Below, piece by piece: positions 1 through 9,587 of a DNA stretch of 64,000 nucleotides; position 1 is the stretch's first letter; each line of letters starts with the position of its first letter. This DNA is from CAVQFD01 sp963724695 (lineage in GTDB: Bacteria; Acidobacteriota; Vicinamibacteria; Vicinamibacterales; CAVVIG01), in the NCBI GenBank assembly GCA_963724695.1, contig CAVRVW010000012.1:434001-498000 (forward strand), read 5' to 3'. The notes beneath the pieces were generated by a model. That model saw only the letters and a list, made by a program, of their open reading frames with translations. It ran no database searches and had not been told where the DNA came from. A program made the translations under genes and the position numbers.

Positions 1-1
1 C

Positions 2-683
2 GCCGGCATCCCGTGGGCCGCCTGCTTCTCTTTCTATGCCACCAAGACCCTCGCCACCGGCGAGGGCGGCATGGTGACGACCGACAGCGAGGAGTGGGCC
101 GAGCGCATTCGCGTGATGAGCCTTCACGGGATCAGCAAGGACGCCTGGAAGCGCTACACCGCCGAAGGCAGCTGGTATTACGAGATCATCGCTCCTGGCT
201 ACAAGTACAACATGCCGGACATCATCGCCGCTCTGGGCGTCGCGCAGCTGCGAAAAGTGGACGCGATGCGGCGGCGGCGTGAAGAGATTGCGGCCCGATA
301 CACCGAGGTGTTTGCGACGTACGCCGAATTAGAGACGCCGACGGTCCGCGATCAGGTCGGCCACGCCTGGCATCTCTACATGCTGCGTTTGAACCGGGAC
401 CTCCTCACCATCGGCCGCGACGAGTTCATTCAACACCTGAAGCGGCGTGACATCGGCGTCGAGCGTCCATTTCATTCCGCTGCACATACATCCCTACTAT
501 CAGGCCACGTACGGGTATCAACCCGAAGATTTGCCGGTCGCCTATGGGGAATACACGCGGGAAATCTCGCTGCCGATCTACAGTCGGATGACCGATCATG
601 ACGTGCAGAGCGTGATCGACGCCGTCGCGGACATCGTCCACCAGTTCCGCGCGAGGCCCTCGTATGCGGCTGCTGGACATTAG
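2..683 (+). CDS. DegT/DnrJ/EryC1-type sugar aminotransferase, 3' part (5' end outside window)
   Basis: PLP-dependent nucleotide-sugar aminotransferase, which would put an amino group on a keto sugar for the polysaccharide. The visible part opens with the family hallmark FSFYATKTLATGEGG, whose lysine (codon 44-46) is the expected PLP Schiff-base residue. The C-terminal half follows, with the HAWHLYMLRL segment and the typical VHFIPLHIHPYYQ tail. The reading frame breaks at 460/461, where GT is followed by both C and G (GTC and GTG are both Val), after which the conserved tail continues in the next frame to the stop at 681-683. The last 20 bases overlap the next gene, which indicates one operon. 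The N-terminal part is missing at the window edge. The family call is firm; the sugar substrate is unknown. Confidence 0.85.
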
Positions 684-1293
684 CATCTCGCTCCTGGGGC
701 TGATCGTGCTGAGTCCGCTGCTGCTGATTGTGGCGGTGGTCGTGAAGTGCAGTTCGCCCGGCCCGGTGCTGTACCGCGCCCCCCGGGTTGGCAAGGACGG
801 CCGAGTGTTCACGCTGTACAAGTTTCGCTCGATGGTGATCGATGCGGCCGACCGTGGTCCCCGGGTGACCGGCCGCGACGATCCCCGCGTCACCGCGGTC
901 GGTCGAGTGCTGCGTCGGACCAAGCTCGACGAGCTGCCGCAGCTCTTCAATACGCTGGCAGGCGACATGAGTCTGGTCGGGCCCCGTCCGGAAGACCCGC
1001 TGTACGTGAAGTCCTACTCTGCCGAGCAGCTTCAGGTGCTTCGCGTCAAGCCCGGCATCACCAGCCCCGCCACCATCCTTCACCGACACGAAGAGCAAAT
1101 GCTGACCGGCCCCGACTGGGAGGACACCTACGTGACGGAGATCCTGCCGGCCAAGCTCCAGATCGAGCTGGACTATCTCTCCGTTCGCACGCTCTCGACC
1201 GATGTGCGCATTCTCGCGCAGACAGCGTCTGCCTTGTTCACGAGACCGACGCGTCACGTCAGCGCGAACAGAGGTTCACAATGCAGGAGCTGA
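664..1293 (+). CDS. Initiating sugar transferase (monotopic phosphoglycosyl transferase)
   Basis: Bacterial sugar transferase (PglC/WcaJ C-terminal type) that moves a sugar-1-phosphate from a nucleotide sugar to undecaprenyl phosphate and so starts repeat-unit synthesis on the inner membrane. One hydrophobic N-terminal segment (residues about 3-27) is followed by the signature stretches LYKFRSM and DELPQLFNTLAGDMSLVGPRP. At 209 residues it is the short form, lacking the extra N-terminal transmembrane domain of WcaJ/WbaP. It is intact, starts inside the aminotransferase gene and overlaps the following kinase by 13 bases, so translation is probably coupled. Confidence 0.92.
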   Translation: MRLLDISISLLGLIVLSPLLLIVAVVVKCSSPGPVLYRAPRVGKDGRVFTLYKFRSMVIDAADRGPRVTGRDDPRVTAVGRVLRRTKLDELPQLFNTLAGDMSLVGPRPEDPLYVKSYSAEQLQVLRVKPGITSPATILHRHEEQMLTGPDWEDTYVTEILPAKLQIELDYLSVRTLSTDVRILAQTASALFTRPTRHVSANRGSQCRS

Positions 1294-3443
1294 TCAGGCG
1301 GGATCCATCAGCAGCGCCCGTGGTCTACGAGCCGGGGGCCCAGGACATCTGGATCGATGAGTATCTCGACGAGAAAGAGACCGAGGTCAGTCGATACGTT
1401 CAGATCATCCTGAAACGGAAGCGCCTCGTGGCCAGCGTGGCGCTGCTCGTGCTTGCAGCGGCCGCGGCCTGGACGTTCACGACCGAACGCCGGTACACGT
1501 CGAGCGTCAATCTGCAGATCGATCCGGAACAGAGCGTTCTGCCGTACAGGGAATTGTACGACGCGGTCATGGCGGACCCGCGGTATCATCGGTACGCAGG
1601 CGCAAGTGCTCAAGAGCGAGGCGCTCGCTCGCCGTGTCGTGACTGGCGCTCGATCCAGCCATCGGTCCGGACGCCGTCACAGGCGCCGCCAAATGGTTTG
1701 CGGCCAACCTGATCGTGACGCCGGTCGAGGGCACGCAGGTCGTGAAGGTCAGCTATCGCTCGAGCGATCCGGTTTACGCCGCCAAGGCCATCAACACGCT
1801 GGCCGACGAGTACGTGAACTACGGCTTCCAGACCAAGCGCGACTCCAGCACCACGGCGAGGGACTTCCTGGAGAAGGAGCTCGCCAAGCTGCAGCTGAAG
1901 CTCGAGCAGTCCGAACGGCAGCTGGTGGCCTATGCGCGCGAACACAACATTCTGCTTTCTGCCGAAGGCAACAACGTCATCACGCAGAAGCTGACCGACC
2001 TGAACCGCGAGATGACGAGGGTCGAAGCGGAGGTCCTGTCGAACCAGTATCAGACGCTGAAGGGCACGACCCTCGAGAACTTTCCGGAGAAGCTCAAGAC
2101 GAATGTCATGAAGGAGCTCGACAGTCGCCGGTCCGCACTCGAACAGAAGCTCGCGACGGCCACGGCACAGTTCGGACCCAAGTGGCCCGAGGTGCACGCC
2201 TGAGGCGGGAGCTGGCGGACGTGCGCCAGCAGCTCGCCAACGAACAACGGAAGGCCCTCGAACAGGCGCAAGTCGAGTACAACCTCGCCGTCGCGCACCG
2301 CGAGCGCCTGCTCGCCGCCCTGGCCGCTCAGAATCGCCTGGCCGACCAGCTGACCCAGGATTCGATCCAGTTCAACATGCTCAAGCGGGAAGTCGAGACC
2401 GATCGGCAGATGCATGACGGTCTCCTTCAGCGCCTGAAGGAAACCGATGTCTCGTCGGGGCTGAAGTCCGCCAACGTCCACGTGATCGATCGCGGCAGCG
2501 TGCCGACGGTACCCTCCTCTCCCAACGTTCCGCTCAATCTCGGCCCTCGGGCTGATGCTCGGCCTCATGTCGGGAGTCGCACTGGCCGTCGCCGTCGAGT
2601 TCTTCGACCAGACCGTCAAGACGTCCGAGGACGTCGAACGGGACCTGCGGCTGCCGTTCCTCGGCGCGATCCCTGCGTTCGACAAGTCCTGGAAGGAGGC
2701 GAGCGGTGGTCTCCTGATGCCGTTGAACGCGCGCGGGGCGCATCCTCCGCGCCTATCTGACGACGGGAGATACCTACTGGGAAAGCTATCGGGCACTCCG
2801 AACGTCGGTGCTGTTGTCCTCGTCCGACGCAAAGTCCCGCACCATTCTCGTGACGTCCGCAGTCCCGGGAGAGGGTAAGAGCACCACGACCGTCAACCTC
2901 GGAATCGCGCTCGCGCAGACCGGCTCGCGGACGGTGATTCTCGAACTGGACATGCGCCGGCCGAAGCTGTCCAGCATGCTTCACATATCAGCCACGCTCG
3001 GGCTCAGTCACTACCTCTCGGGGCAATGCGAACTGAGCATGGAGATTCAGGAGACCGGGATTCCGAACCTGTATCTCGTGCCGGCGGGGCCGGTGCCGCG
3101 GAATCCTCCGGAGCTGATTGGGTCGCCGCGGATGACCGGCGCGCTCGAGCTGCTGAGCCGGCACTTTCAGCACGTGATCGTCGACGGCCCACCGCTCCTG
3201 GCGGTGACTGACTCGCTCGTGATTTCGCCACGGGTCAACGGCGTCATCCTCGTGGTTCAAGGAGGCCGAACGCCGAAGGCCGCGGCACAGAAGGCGCGCA
3301 ACCTCCTGAAGCGAGCCGACGCGAACGTCCTCGGAACGCTCATGAACAATGTTGAAATGGATACGTCGGAACTTTACTATTATGGCTACTCGAGCGCCCA
3401 CAGTCCGTATCCCGCTCGAAGCGACACGTCGTCCAGCTCATGA
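1281..3443 (+). CDS. Wzz-type chain-length protein fused to BY-kinase (tyrosine autokinase)
   Basis: Inner-membrane polysaccharide co-polymerase with a cytoplasmic tyrosine kinase, controlling chain length and export. The order is a short cytoplasmic N-terminus, a transmembrane segment near residues 50-70 (VASVALLVLAAAAAW), a Wzz domain, a long coiled-coil periplasmic region, a second membrane segment (LGLMLGLMSGVALAVAVEF) and a kinase domain. The kinase has Walker A (SAVPGEGKST), Walker A' (VILELDMRRP), Walker B (HVIVDGPPLL) and a C-terminal tyrosine cluster (LYYYGYSS). The frame breaks about six times (1586/1587, 1644/1645, a lost base near 2199 that creates a false stop at 2201, 2544/2545, about 2737). 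Most fit the silent third-position pattern seen across the window, so the protein (about 720 aa) is judged intact. Confidence 0.88.
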
Positions 3444-3454
3444 AGTGAGGCGCG

Positions 3455-4405
3455 ATGACTAAGGTAATGGCAGCGGCGATCGTCGCGGTTCTCGTGTGGT
3501 CGGTTCCGGCGCACGCCCAGGCTCCCAGCCGCGACGATCGCCTCAAGGCGCTCAGCTCGTTGGGGAAGAACGACGGCGAGTACAGGCTCGGCCCGGGCGA
3601 TCTGATCGAGATCGGCGTCTTCGGCGTGGACACGTTCCGTCACACGCTGCGCATCAGCGCGTCCGGAGTCATCAAGCTCCCGCTCGTCGAGCCGGTGACG
3701 GCGACGGGCCTGACTCCCGCCGAGCTCGAACAGCGGCTCACCAAGCTGCTCGATGGCGAGGTGATCAAGAATCCGCAGGTCTCGGTGTTCGTCAAGGAGT
3801 ACCGGTCCCAGTCGGTCTACGTCCTCGGGGCCGTGCGCACTCCCGGACAGCTGCAGATCAATCTGCAGCTGAAGATCGTCGACGTCCTCTCGATGGCTGG
3901 CGGCCTGCAGCCGAACGCCGGAGACGAAGCCATGATCCAGCGCCGGACACCGGAGGGCGACGAGCTCATCAAGATCAACCTGCAGGAGCTGCTGGAGAGT
4001 GGCGACGCCAGCCTCAACGTCGAGGTCCGCGGCGGCGACGTCATCAACATCCAGGAACGCCAGGCGCAGACGGTCTACGTGGTCGGCGACGTGACCCGCG
4101 CCGGCGCGTTCCAGCTGCCTCCACGACAGGAGCTTCGGATCAGCCAGATTCTGGCCTGGGCGGGCGGCCCGACCAAGACGGCAAAGATGGACCAGGGGAT
4201 CCTGCTGCGCTACACCGACCAGGGCGACCGACAGCAGCTGACCGTGAACTATTCAGAGGTCCTGAAGGGCAAGCAGGAGGACTTCTTCGTGCGCGCGAAC
4301 GACATCGTGTTCGTCCCGAGCAGCAAGATGAAGAACTTCGGGTACAGCATGTTGAGCGTCCTCCCCAGCACTCTGTCGTACTTGCCCTTCTACGTCATCC
4401 CGTAA
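3455..4405 (+). CDS. Polysaccharide export protein, Wza/BexD family (SLBB domains)
   Basis: Outer-membrane or periplasmic export channel subunit for polysaccharide. A clear Sec signal peptide (residues 1-22, ending AHA-Q) comes first. A Poly_export domain follows, starting at EYRLGPGDLIEIGVFG, then two SLBB-like soluble ligand-binding beta-grasp domains (SVYVLGAVRTPGQL and TVYVVGDVTRAGAFQL). No lipobox cysteine is visible, so it is not an obvious lipoprotein, unlike E. coli Wza. It is intact at 316 residues and starts 12 bases after the kinase stop, preceded by AGTGAGG as ribosome-binding site. Together with the kinase it forms the expected envelope-spanning export pair. Confidence 0.92.
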   Translation: MTKVMAAAIVAVLVWSVPAHAQAPSRDDRLKALSSLGKNDGEYRLGPGDLIEIGVFGVDTFRHTLRISASGVIKLPLVEPVTATGLTPAELEQRLTKLLDGEVIKNPQVSVFVKEYRSQSVYVLGAVRTPGQLQINLQLKIVDVLSMAGGLQPNAGDEAMIQRRTPEGDELIKINLQELLESGDASLNVEVRGGDVINIQERQAQTVYVVGDVTRAGAFQLPPRQELRISQILAWAGGPTKTAKMDQGILLRYTDQGDRQQLTVNYSEVLKGKQEDFFVRANDIVFVPSSKMKNFGYSMLSVLPSTLSYLPFYVIP

Positions 4406-4414
4406 CCTCGCTCG

Positions 4415-4436
4415 CCGGACCGGCGCAATTGTCCGG
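4415..4436 (+). terminator. Possible hairpin after the Wza gene
   Basis: CCGGAC and GTCCGG form a 6-bp inverted repeat around a 10-base loop, 10 bases after the Wza-type gene stop. There is no T-run behind it, so it may be a weak attenuator rather than a full terminator. The rest of the space to 4716 shows no convincing gene. Confidence 0.3.
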
Positions 4437-4704
4437 CCCGGCGACGCCGCGCCCGCGCGGCGCGCCAGAAATTCGCGGGCGCCATAGCACACGCACACAC
4501 GCTGACTCCGACTGAAGACCAGCCGTCCGCGAGCGGCTGCACTGCCGCGGCCGCCGTCGTCCATCGCGCCCCACGACCCACGTTCACCATCCGCCGCTTC
4601 CCGTCGACCGATGCCGATCTCGCCCGCCCGGCGAACCTCAGCTCCTGCGTGGGGTCGCTCCGCGACGATCCCGGCAGCACTCTGCACCCAGGCTTCGTGA
4701 TCCA

Positions 4705-4709
4705 GGAGA
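4705..4709 (+). promoter_or_regulatory. Ribosome-binding site deciding the start of the dehydratase gene
   Basis: AGGAG lies seven bases before the ATG at 4717. That ATG is not in the frame of the conserved protein but reaches it if one third-position indel near 4780 is allowed, as seen repeatedly elsewhere. The alternative in-frame starts (GTG 4649 or GTG 4697) lack a good ribosome-binding site. Confidence 0.45.
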
Positions 4710-4716
4710 CACCGAG

Positions 4717-6793
4717 ATGCCCGCGCGAAGGCGCACGCACCGTCAAAGGCAGACTGAATCCACGCGGAGAACTGGCGCTGAAACGCCCGTGGGGCGCCGC
4801 GGATCTTCGAGAACGGTTCGCCGCTGGGATCGACAGGCTGGTCTACAGCAAGGTGAGCCAGATGCTGATCGACAGCGCCCTCGTGGCGATCGCGCTGCTC
4901 ACGGCCTACCTGCTGCGATTCGACGGCGCGCTTCCGGATCCTTTTCCGCTGCAGTTCGAACGCGTGCTCCCGGTGGCGCTCCTGGCCTACTTCTCGATCA
5001 ATCTGGTCACCGGGGTCTACAACCGTGTCTGGCGCTTCTTCGGCCTGCTCGATGCCGCGGCGGTGGCATGGTCCGTCTTCTTCGCGTTCGTCCTCTCCTT
5101 CGCGTGGCGCCTGTTCGATCCGGGCGTCTTTGCCGGCACCGTGGTGCCGATTGGCGTGCTGGCGATCCACCCGTTCCTGGTGTTTGCCGCCCTGGTCGGC
5201 GCACGTCTTGTCCGCCGCGTGCTCTATGCCCGACGAACCGACGCCCGCCACGCGGCCGTTCCTTCGGGGCACTGCAAACGTCTCCTCGTGGCGGGCGCGG
5301 GCGAGGCCGGGCTTCACCTGCTGCACGAACTGCGGGAGACCGATTTCGAAGTCGTCGGCTTCCTCGACGATGACCAGGAGCTGCAGGGTCGGACGATCGG
5401 CGGTTGGCGGGTGCTCGGGACGACGCACGACCTGGAGTCGGTCGTCCGGGCGCACCACGTCGACGAAGTCATCCTGTGCATGCCGAGCGCCCCACGGCGG
5501 TCCTGCAGCGCATCGTCGCGCGCTGCGCGAGAATCTCGGTCAAGACCTCGTCGGTGCCGACGCTCTGGGAAATCATGTCGGGCAGCGCGGCGATCGGACA
5601 GCTCAGGCCCGTGAACATGGAGGACCTGCTCGGGCGGCACAGCGTCCCGCCGCCGCAGGACCAGGAGGAGCTGACGCGCGCCTACCGCGGCAGCCGGATT
5701 CTCGTGACCGGCGCGGGCGGCTCCATCGGGTCCGAGCTCGTCCGGCAGCTCAGCCGGTTTCAGCCGTCCCAGCTGATTCTCCTGGACAAGGACGAGAACA
5801 ACCTCTACGAGATCACGTGCGAGATCAGAGGAAGACTTCGAGCGACGTCGTCGAGGTCGTCGCGGATATCCGCAATCGCGACGTGATGGAGAAGCTCTTC
5901 GAGCTGCACCGGCCGGAGGTCGTGTTCCACGCCGCCGCCTACAAGCACGTGCCCGCTCATGGAGCACTACCCGGCCGAAGCCATTCTGAACAATGTGATG
6001 GGCACGCAGCACGTGGCCAGCCTGTCGAGCGCGTTCGGCGTGAAGATGTTCGTGCTGATCTCGACCGACAAGGCGGTGAATCCCTCGAGCACCATGGGGG
6101 CGTCGAAGCGCGTCGCCGAGATGATCGTCCAGGACCTGGCGTCGCGAACGACAACGACACGGTTCTGCTGCGTGCGTTTCGGAAACGTCCTGGGCAGCCG
6201 CGCCAGCGTCGTGCCGATCTTTCAGAGACAGATCAGGCAGGGCAAGAACATCACGGTCACACATCCCGACGTCTGCCGGTACTTCATGACGATTCCGGAG
6301 GCGGTCCAGCTGGTGATCCAGGCGGGTTCTCTTGGCAAAGAGGGAGAGATCTTCCTGCTCGACATGGGGGATCCGGTCAAGATCGTCGACCTGGCGCGCA
6401 ATCTCATCGAGCTGTCCGGCCTCGTGCCCGGACAAGGACGTGACGATCGAGTTCACCGGCCTGCGTCCCGGCGAGAAGCTGGACGAAGAGCTCCTGATTG
6501 CGGGCGAGCGCGGCGTTCGCAGCACCAAGTACTCGAAGATCTTCGTCGTCGAGGCGCTGAACAACGACTGGTCGCGGATCGACGGGGCCGTGAAATCGCT
6601 GGAGGCCGCGGCCCACGCGGCCGACGCGGCGGCCATTCATCGCCTGCTGCGATCGTTGGACATCGGGTACCACAACACCTCCATGCCTCGGGAGACTCCG
6701 GCTGCGCCGCCGGAGTTCGGGGTGCTGACACAGAACTTTGGCGGCCCGCGAGAGCCGGCCGCGGCCCTCACACCTTCGACGAGAGAGGCCTGA
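4717..6793 (+). CDS. Membrane-bound nucleotide-sugar 4,6-dehydratase/epimerase, FlaA1/CapD/WbpM type
   Basis: Polytopic membrane protein that converts a UDP-HexNAc to its 4-keto-6-deoxy form, feeding the aminotransferases of this locus. The order is an N-terminal region of about four membrane helices, a CoA-binding-like Rossmann domain (LLVAGAGEAGLHLL) and the catalytic extended SDR domain. The SDR domain has VTGAGGSIGSEL for NAD(P), the conserved HVPLMEHYP region, and STDKAVNPSSTMGASKR carrying the SMK-type catalytic residues. Frame breaks occur near 4780, 5494, 5829, 5955/5956 and 6429/6430. The last two are CC followed by both C and G, exactly where VPLMEHY and VPDKDV are expected. Length about 690 aa, slightly longer than usual. 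The start is uncertain (4717, or GTG 4649/4697). Confidence 0.85.
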
Positions 6794-6795
6794 TC

Positions 6796-7674
6796 GTGCG
6801 TGAGACCGCGGCTTCTCTCGACGAGCGACCGATGCGCGCGCGCGCTGCCGTCGGACCGTCGACCGTCGTCATCAGGCCGGCTGGCAGCGCCTTCAACCTG
6901 GACTTGATGTCCGTGTGGCGCAACTGGGAACTGGTGTACTTCCTGGTGTGGCGCGACCTCAAGGTGCGATACAAGCAGACGGCGATAGGAGCCGGCTGGG
7001 CCATCGTCCAGCCGCTGCTCACCATGCTCCTGTTCACGGCGGTGTTCAGCGGCATCGCCCGTATTCCGACCAACGGCCTGCCGTATCCGATCTTCGCCTA
7101 CACTGCCCTGCTGCCCTGGACCTACTTCGCCCAGGCGCTGACTCGAAGCGGCAACAGCCTCGTCAACGATTCGAACCTGATCACGAAGGTGTATTTCCCG
7201 CGGTTGATCATTCCCATCTCCGCGGTGTTGTCGCCGCTCGTGGATTTCGCCGTCGCGTTCGTGCTGCTCCTGGGGCTGATGGTGTGGTACCAGGTGCCGC
7301 CGACGCCGGCCCTGCTGGCGCTCCCCTTCTTTCTCATCCTCTGCCTGGCCACGGCGCTCGCCGTGTCGCTGTGGCTGTCGGCGCTCTGCGTCAAGTACCG
7401 GGACGTCGGCATCGTGATTCCTTTCCTCGTGCAGATCTGGATGTTCGCGTCGCCGGTCGCCTATCCGGCCAGCCTGGTTCCCGAGAAATGGCGCGTGCTG
7501 TACAGCCTGAACCCGATGGCTGGCGTCATTGAGGGCTTCCGCTGGGCGCTGCTCGGGGCGAGCGGTCCGGATCTGAGAGTCATGGCGATCAGCGCCGGGA
7601 TGGTCCTGCTCCTCCTCCTGACCGGGGCCGCACACTTCCGGCGAACGGAACGGACATTTGCGGACTTCGCGTGA
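6796..7674 (+). CDS. ABC-2 type polysaccharide export permease (Wzm-like)
   Basis: Membrane subunit of an ABC exporter for polysaccharide or O-antigen. After a soluble N-terminal stretch it shows the family motif WRDLKVRYKQTAIGAGWAIVQPL, then about six transmembrane segments, the conserved ALLPWTYFAQAL and SNLITKVYFPR loops, and FASPVAYPASLVP before the last helices. It is intact. GTG at 6796 is taken as start, two bases after the preceding stop; ATG at 6832 is an alternative. It is coupled to the ATPase gene through a TGATG overlap at 7672-7676. Confidence 0.92.
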   Translation: MRETAASLDERPMRARAAVGPSTVVIRPAGSAFNLDLMSVWRNWELVYFLVWRDLKVRYKQTAIGAGWAIVQPLLTMLLFTAVFSGIARIPTNGLPYPIFAYTALLPWTYFAQALTRSGNSLVNDSNLITKVYFPRLIIPISAVLSPLVDFAVAFVLLLGLMVWYQVPPTPALLALPFFLILCLATALAVSLWLSALCVKYRDVGIVIPFLVQIWMFASPVAYPASLVPEKWRVLYSLNPMAGVIEGFRWALLGASGPDLRVMAISAGMVLLLLLTGAAHFRRTERTFADFA

Positions 7675-8961
7675 TGAGTGAGATCGCCATCGACGTCGAG
7701 AACATCTCGAAGAAGTACGAGATCGGCCTGGCGCAGCACCGCCACGACACGCTCCGCGACCACGTCATCCACGCCCTGAGCTCGCTCGTGCGGCGCGGAC
7801 CCTCGACCCGCCGGACCAGTACCTTCTGGGCCCTGAAGGACGTGTCGTTCGAGGTCCGGCAGGGCGAGGTCGTCGGCATCATCGGCAGGAACGGCGCCGG
7901 CAAGAGCACCCTCCTCAAGATCCTGTCGCGCATCACCGACCCGACGTCCGGAACGCGCCCGCATTCACGGCCGGGTGGCCTCGCTGCTGGAGGTCGGCAC
8001 GGGCTTTCACCCCGAGTTGACCGGACGCGAGAACATCTACCTGAACGGCGCGATCCTGGGCATGCGGAAGGCGGAGATCGCCCGCAAGTTCGACGAGATC
8101 GTCGACTTCTCCGGCGTGGAACAGTTCATCGACACGCCGGTCAAGCGCTACTCGAGCGGCATGTACGTGCGTCTGGCGTTCGCGGTCGCCGCGCACCTGG
8201 AGCCGGAAATCCTGATCGTCGACGAGGTGCTGGCCGTGGGCGACGTCAGCTTCCAGAAGAAATGCCTGGGCAAGATGGGCACGGTCGCCAAGGACGGTCG
8301 CACCGTGCTCTTTGTCAGCCACAACATGGCCGCGGTCCAGAACCTCTGCAAAGCCGGCGTCGTGCTCTCCGCCGGCGAAGTGGCGTTCCGCGGCACGGCG
8401 GTCGAAGCCACGGAGCATTACCTGACGTCGACGACGACGCGGGATTTCGGTGTGGTCGATATCTCGCACCATCCGGGTCGGACGAACGACTCCCACCCGG
8501 TCCTGACATCGGTCGGGCTTCTGGCCAACGACGGCCTCTCGCAGTACCGAAGCAGCAGCAGGACGGGAGACGATCTGGTGTTCGAGATCCAATACGACAC
8601 CGGCGACCTCTGCCTGGACAACGTCGTCCTCGCCATCTGCTCGTCGATCGGCGAACGGATCTGCACCGTCAGCGCGCGCTTCTGTCCGGATTTTACCTGG
8701 AAGATGCTCGGCAAGGGCACGCTGACCTGCCGCCTCCCCAGGATGACCTTGGTCGAAGGCGAGTACAGAGTGACGGTGGCGATGGGCCGGCGTATTCAGC
8801 GGACCAACGTCGACTACGTCGAGGACGCGCTGACGTTCCGCGTCGAAGCCCTGGACTACTTCGGCACCGGAGAAACGCTGCTCCCTGGGCAGGGCTACTT
8901 TGCCGTACGGTCGGAGTGGCGCATGGTGTCGGTTCCTGAAAACGTCGGCAGCCTCCTATGA
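7674..8961 (+). CDS. ABC exporter ATPase with carbohydrate-binding C-terminal domain (Wzt-like)
   Basis: Energises export of an undecaprenyl-linked glycan and may recognise its terminal modification. The nucleotide-binding domain has Walker A (GIIGRNGAGKSTLLKIL), signature (YSSGMYVRLAF), Walker B (EILIVDEVLAVGD) and the switch histidine (LFVSHNM). It is followed by a Wzt_C-type beta-sandwich of about 150 residues, as in O-antigen exporters that read a chain-end cap. The frame breaks once, at 7955/7956, where AC is followed by both G and C (both Thr); the expected segment TARIHGRVASLLEVG resumes directly. The gene ends in an ATGA overlap with the methyltransferase gene, which may make such a cap. 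Confidence 0.9.
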
Positions 8962-9587
8962 CTTCCAGCACCTTGGAACACCTCTACGGGCGCCTGACCC
9001 TCGGCTTCCCGGTTCCTCCCCACGACGGCATGCAGAACTTCAGGCGCATGAAGTTCCTGCATGACTCGATCGTCGAGTTTGCCACCCCGTCCGGCGGCGT
9101 GGCCCTCGAAGTGGGTTGCTACAAGGGCGGCTCGACGGTATTCCTGGCCAAGGCCTGCCTCAAGAAGGGGATTTCCGACATCTATGCGATGGACCTGTTC
9201 AGCGGAACGCCTTCGTGGAACCAGACCATCGACACCTACGAAGCGACCGTGAACCGGATGACGGAGTACAAGCTGGACCGCACGGTGAAGCTCCTCCGGT
9301 CGCATTCGCTCGCGTATCCCTGGGACAAGATGATCGATGTCTTCCATCTGGATGCTGATCACGAGTACCAGGCCGTGGTGAGCGACATCGAAAAATTCAC
9401 GCCCTTTCTGGCTGACGAGGGCATCATCGTGTTCGACGACTACGACGCCGCCCACCCGGGCGTCAAGCAGGCGGTGCACGAGCTTCTCCTGAAGAGGCGA
9501 GAGCTCGAGGTCGTCGCCGTCAACTACGAGGGGTGGGAATACGGCAGCATCTGCCTGAAGAACCGGGCCAAAGGCTGGCCGCGTTGA
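8958..9587 (+). CDS. Class I SAM-dependent methyltransferase (Methyltransf_24 type)
   Basis: Cytoplasmic O-methyltransferase-like protein, 209 residues, intact. The SAM-binding motif I is VALEVGCYKGGSTVFLA, and the acidic motif with the putative metal-binding aspartates is DVFHLDADHEYQAV, followed by IIVFDDYD. This resembles metal-dependent small-molecule or sugar methyltransferases such as CmcI-like proteins. Its ATG overlaps the exporter ATPase stop and its stop overlaps the next glycosyltransferase start (TGATG). Its place next to a Wzt with a carbohydrate-binding tail suggests it could cap or tailor the glycan; this is inference. Confidence 0.82.
   Translation: MTSSTLEHLYGRLTLGFPVPPHDGMQNFRRMKFLHDSIVEFATPSGGVALEVGCYKGGSTVFLAKACLKKGISDIYAMDLFSGTPSWNQTIDTYEATVNRMTEYKLDRTVKLLRSHSLAYPWDKMIDVFHLDADHEYQAVVSDIEKFTPFLADEGIIVFDDYDAAHPGVKQAVHELLLKRRELEVVAVNYEGWEYGSICLKNRAKGWPR

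Noticed and set aside
1281..3443. The kinase gene as a set of pseudogene fragments, including an in-frame stop at 2201
   Set aside because: All domains and catalytic motifs are present in order, and most breaks fit silent third-position alleles, as in many other genes here. Decay would not produce that pattern.
4253..5458. Long minus-strand open frames opposite the dehydratase, M23 and SulP genes
   Set aside because: They are mirror frames caused by high GC content and codon bias, with no family similarity.
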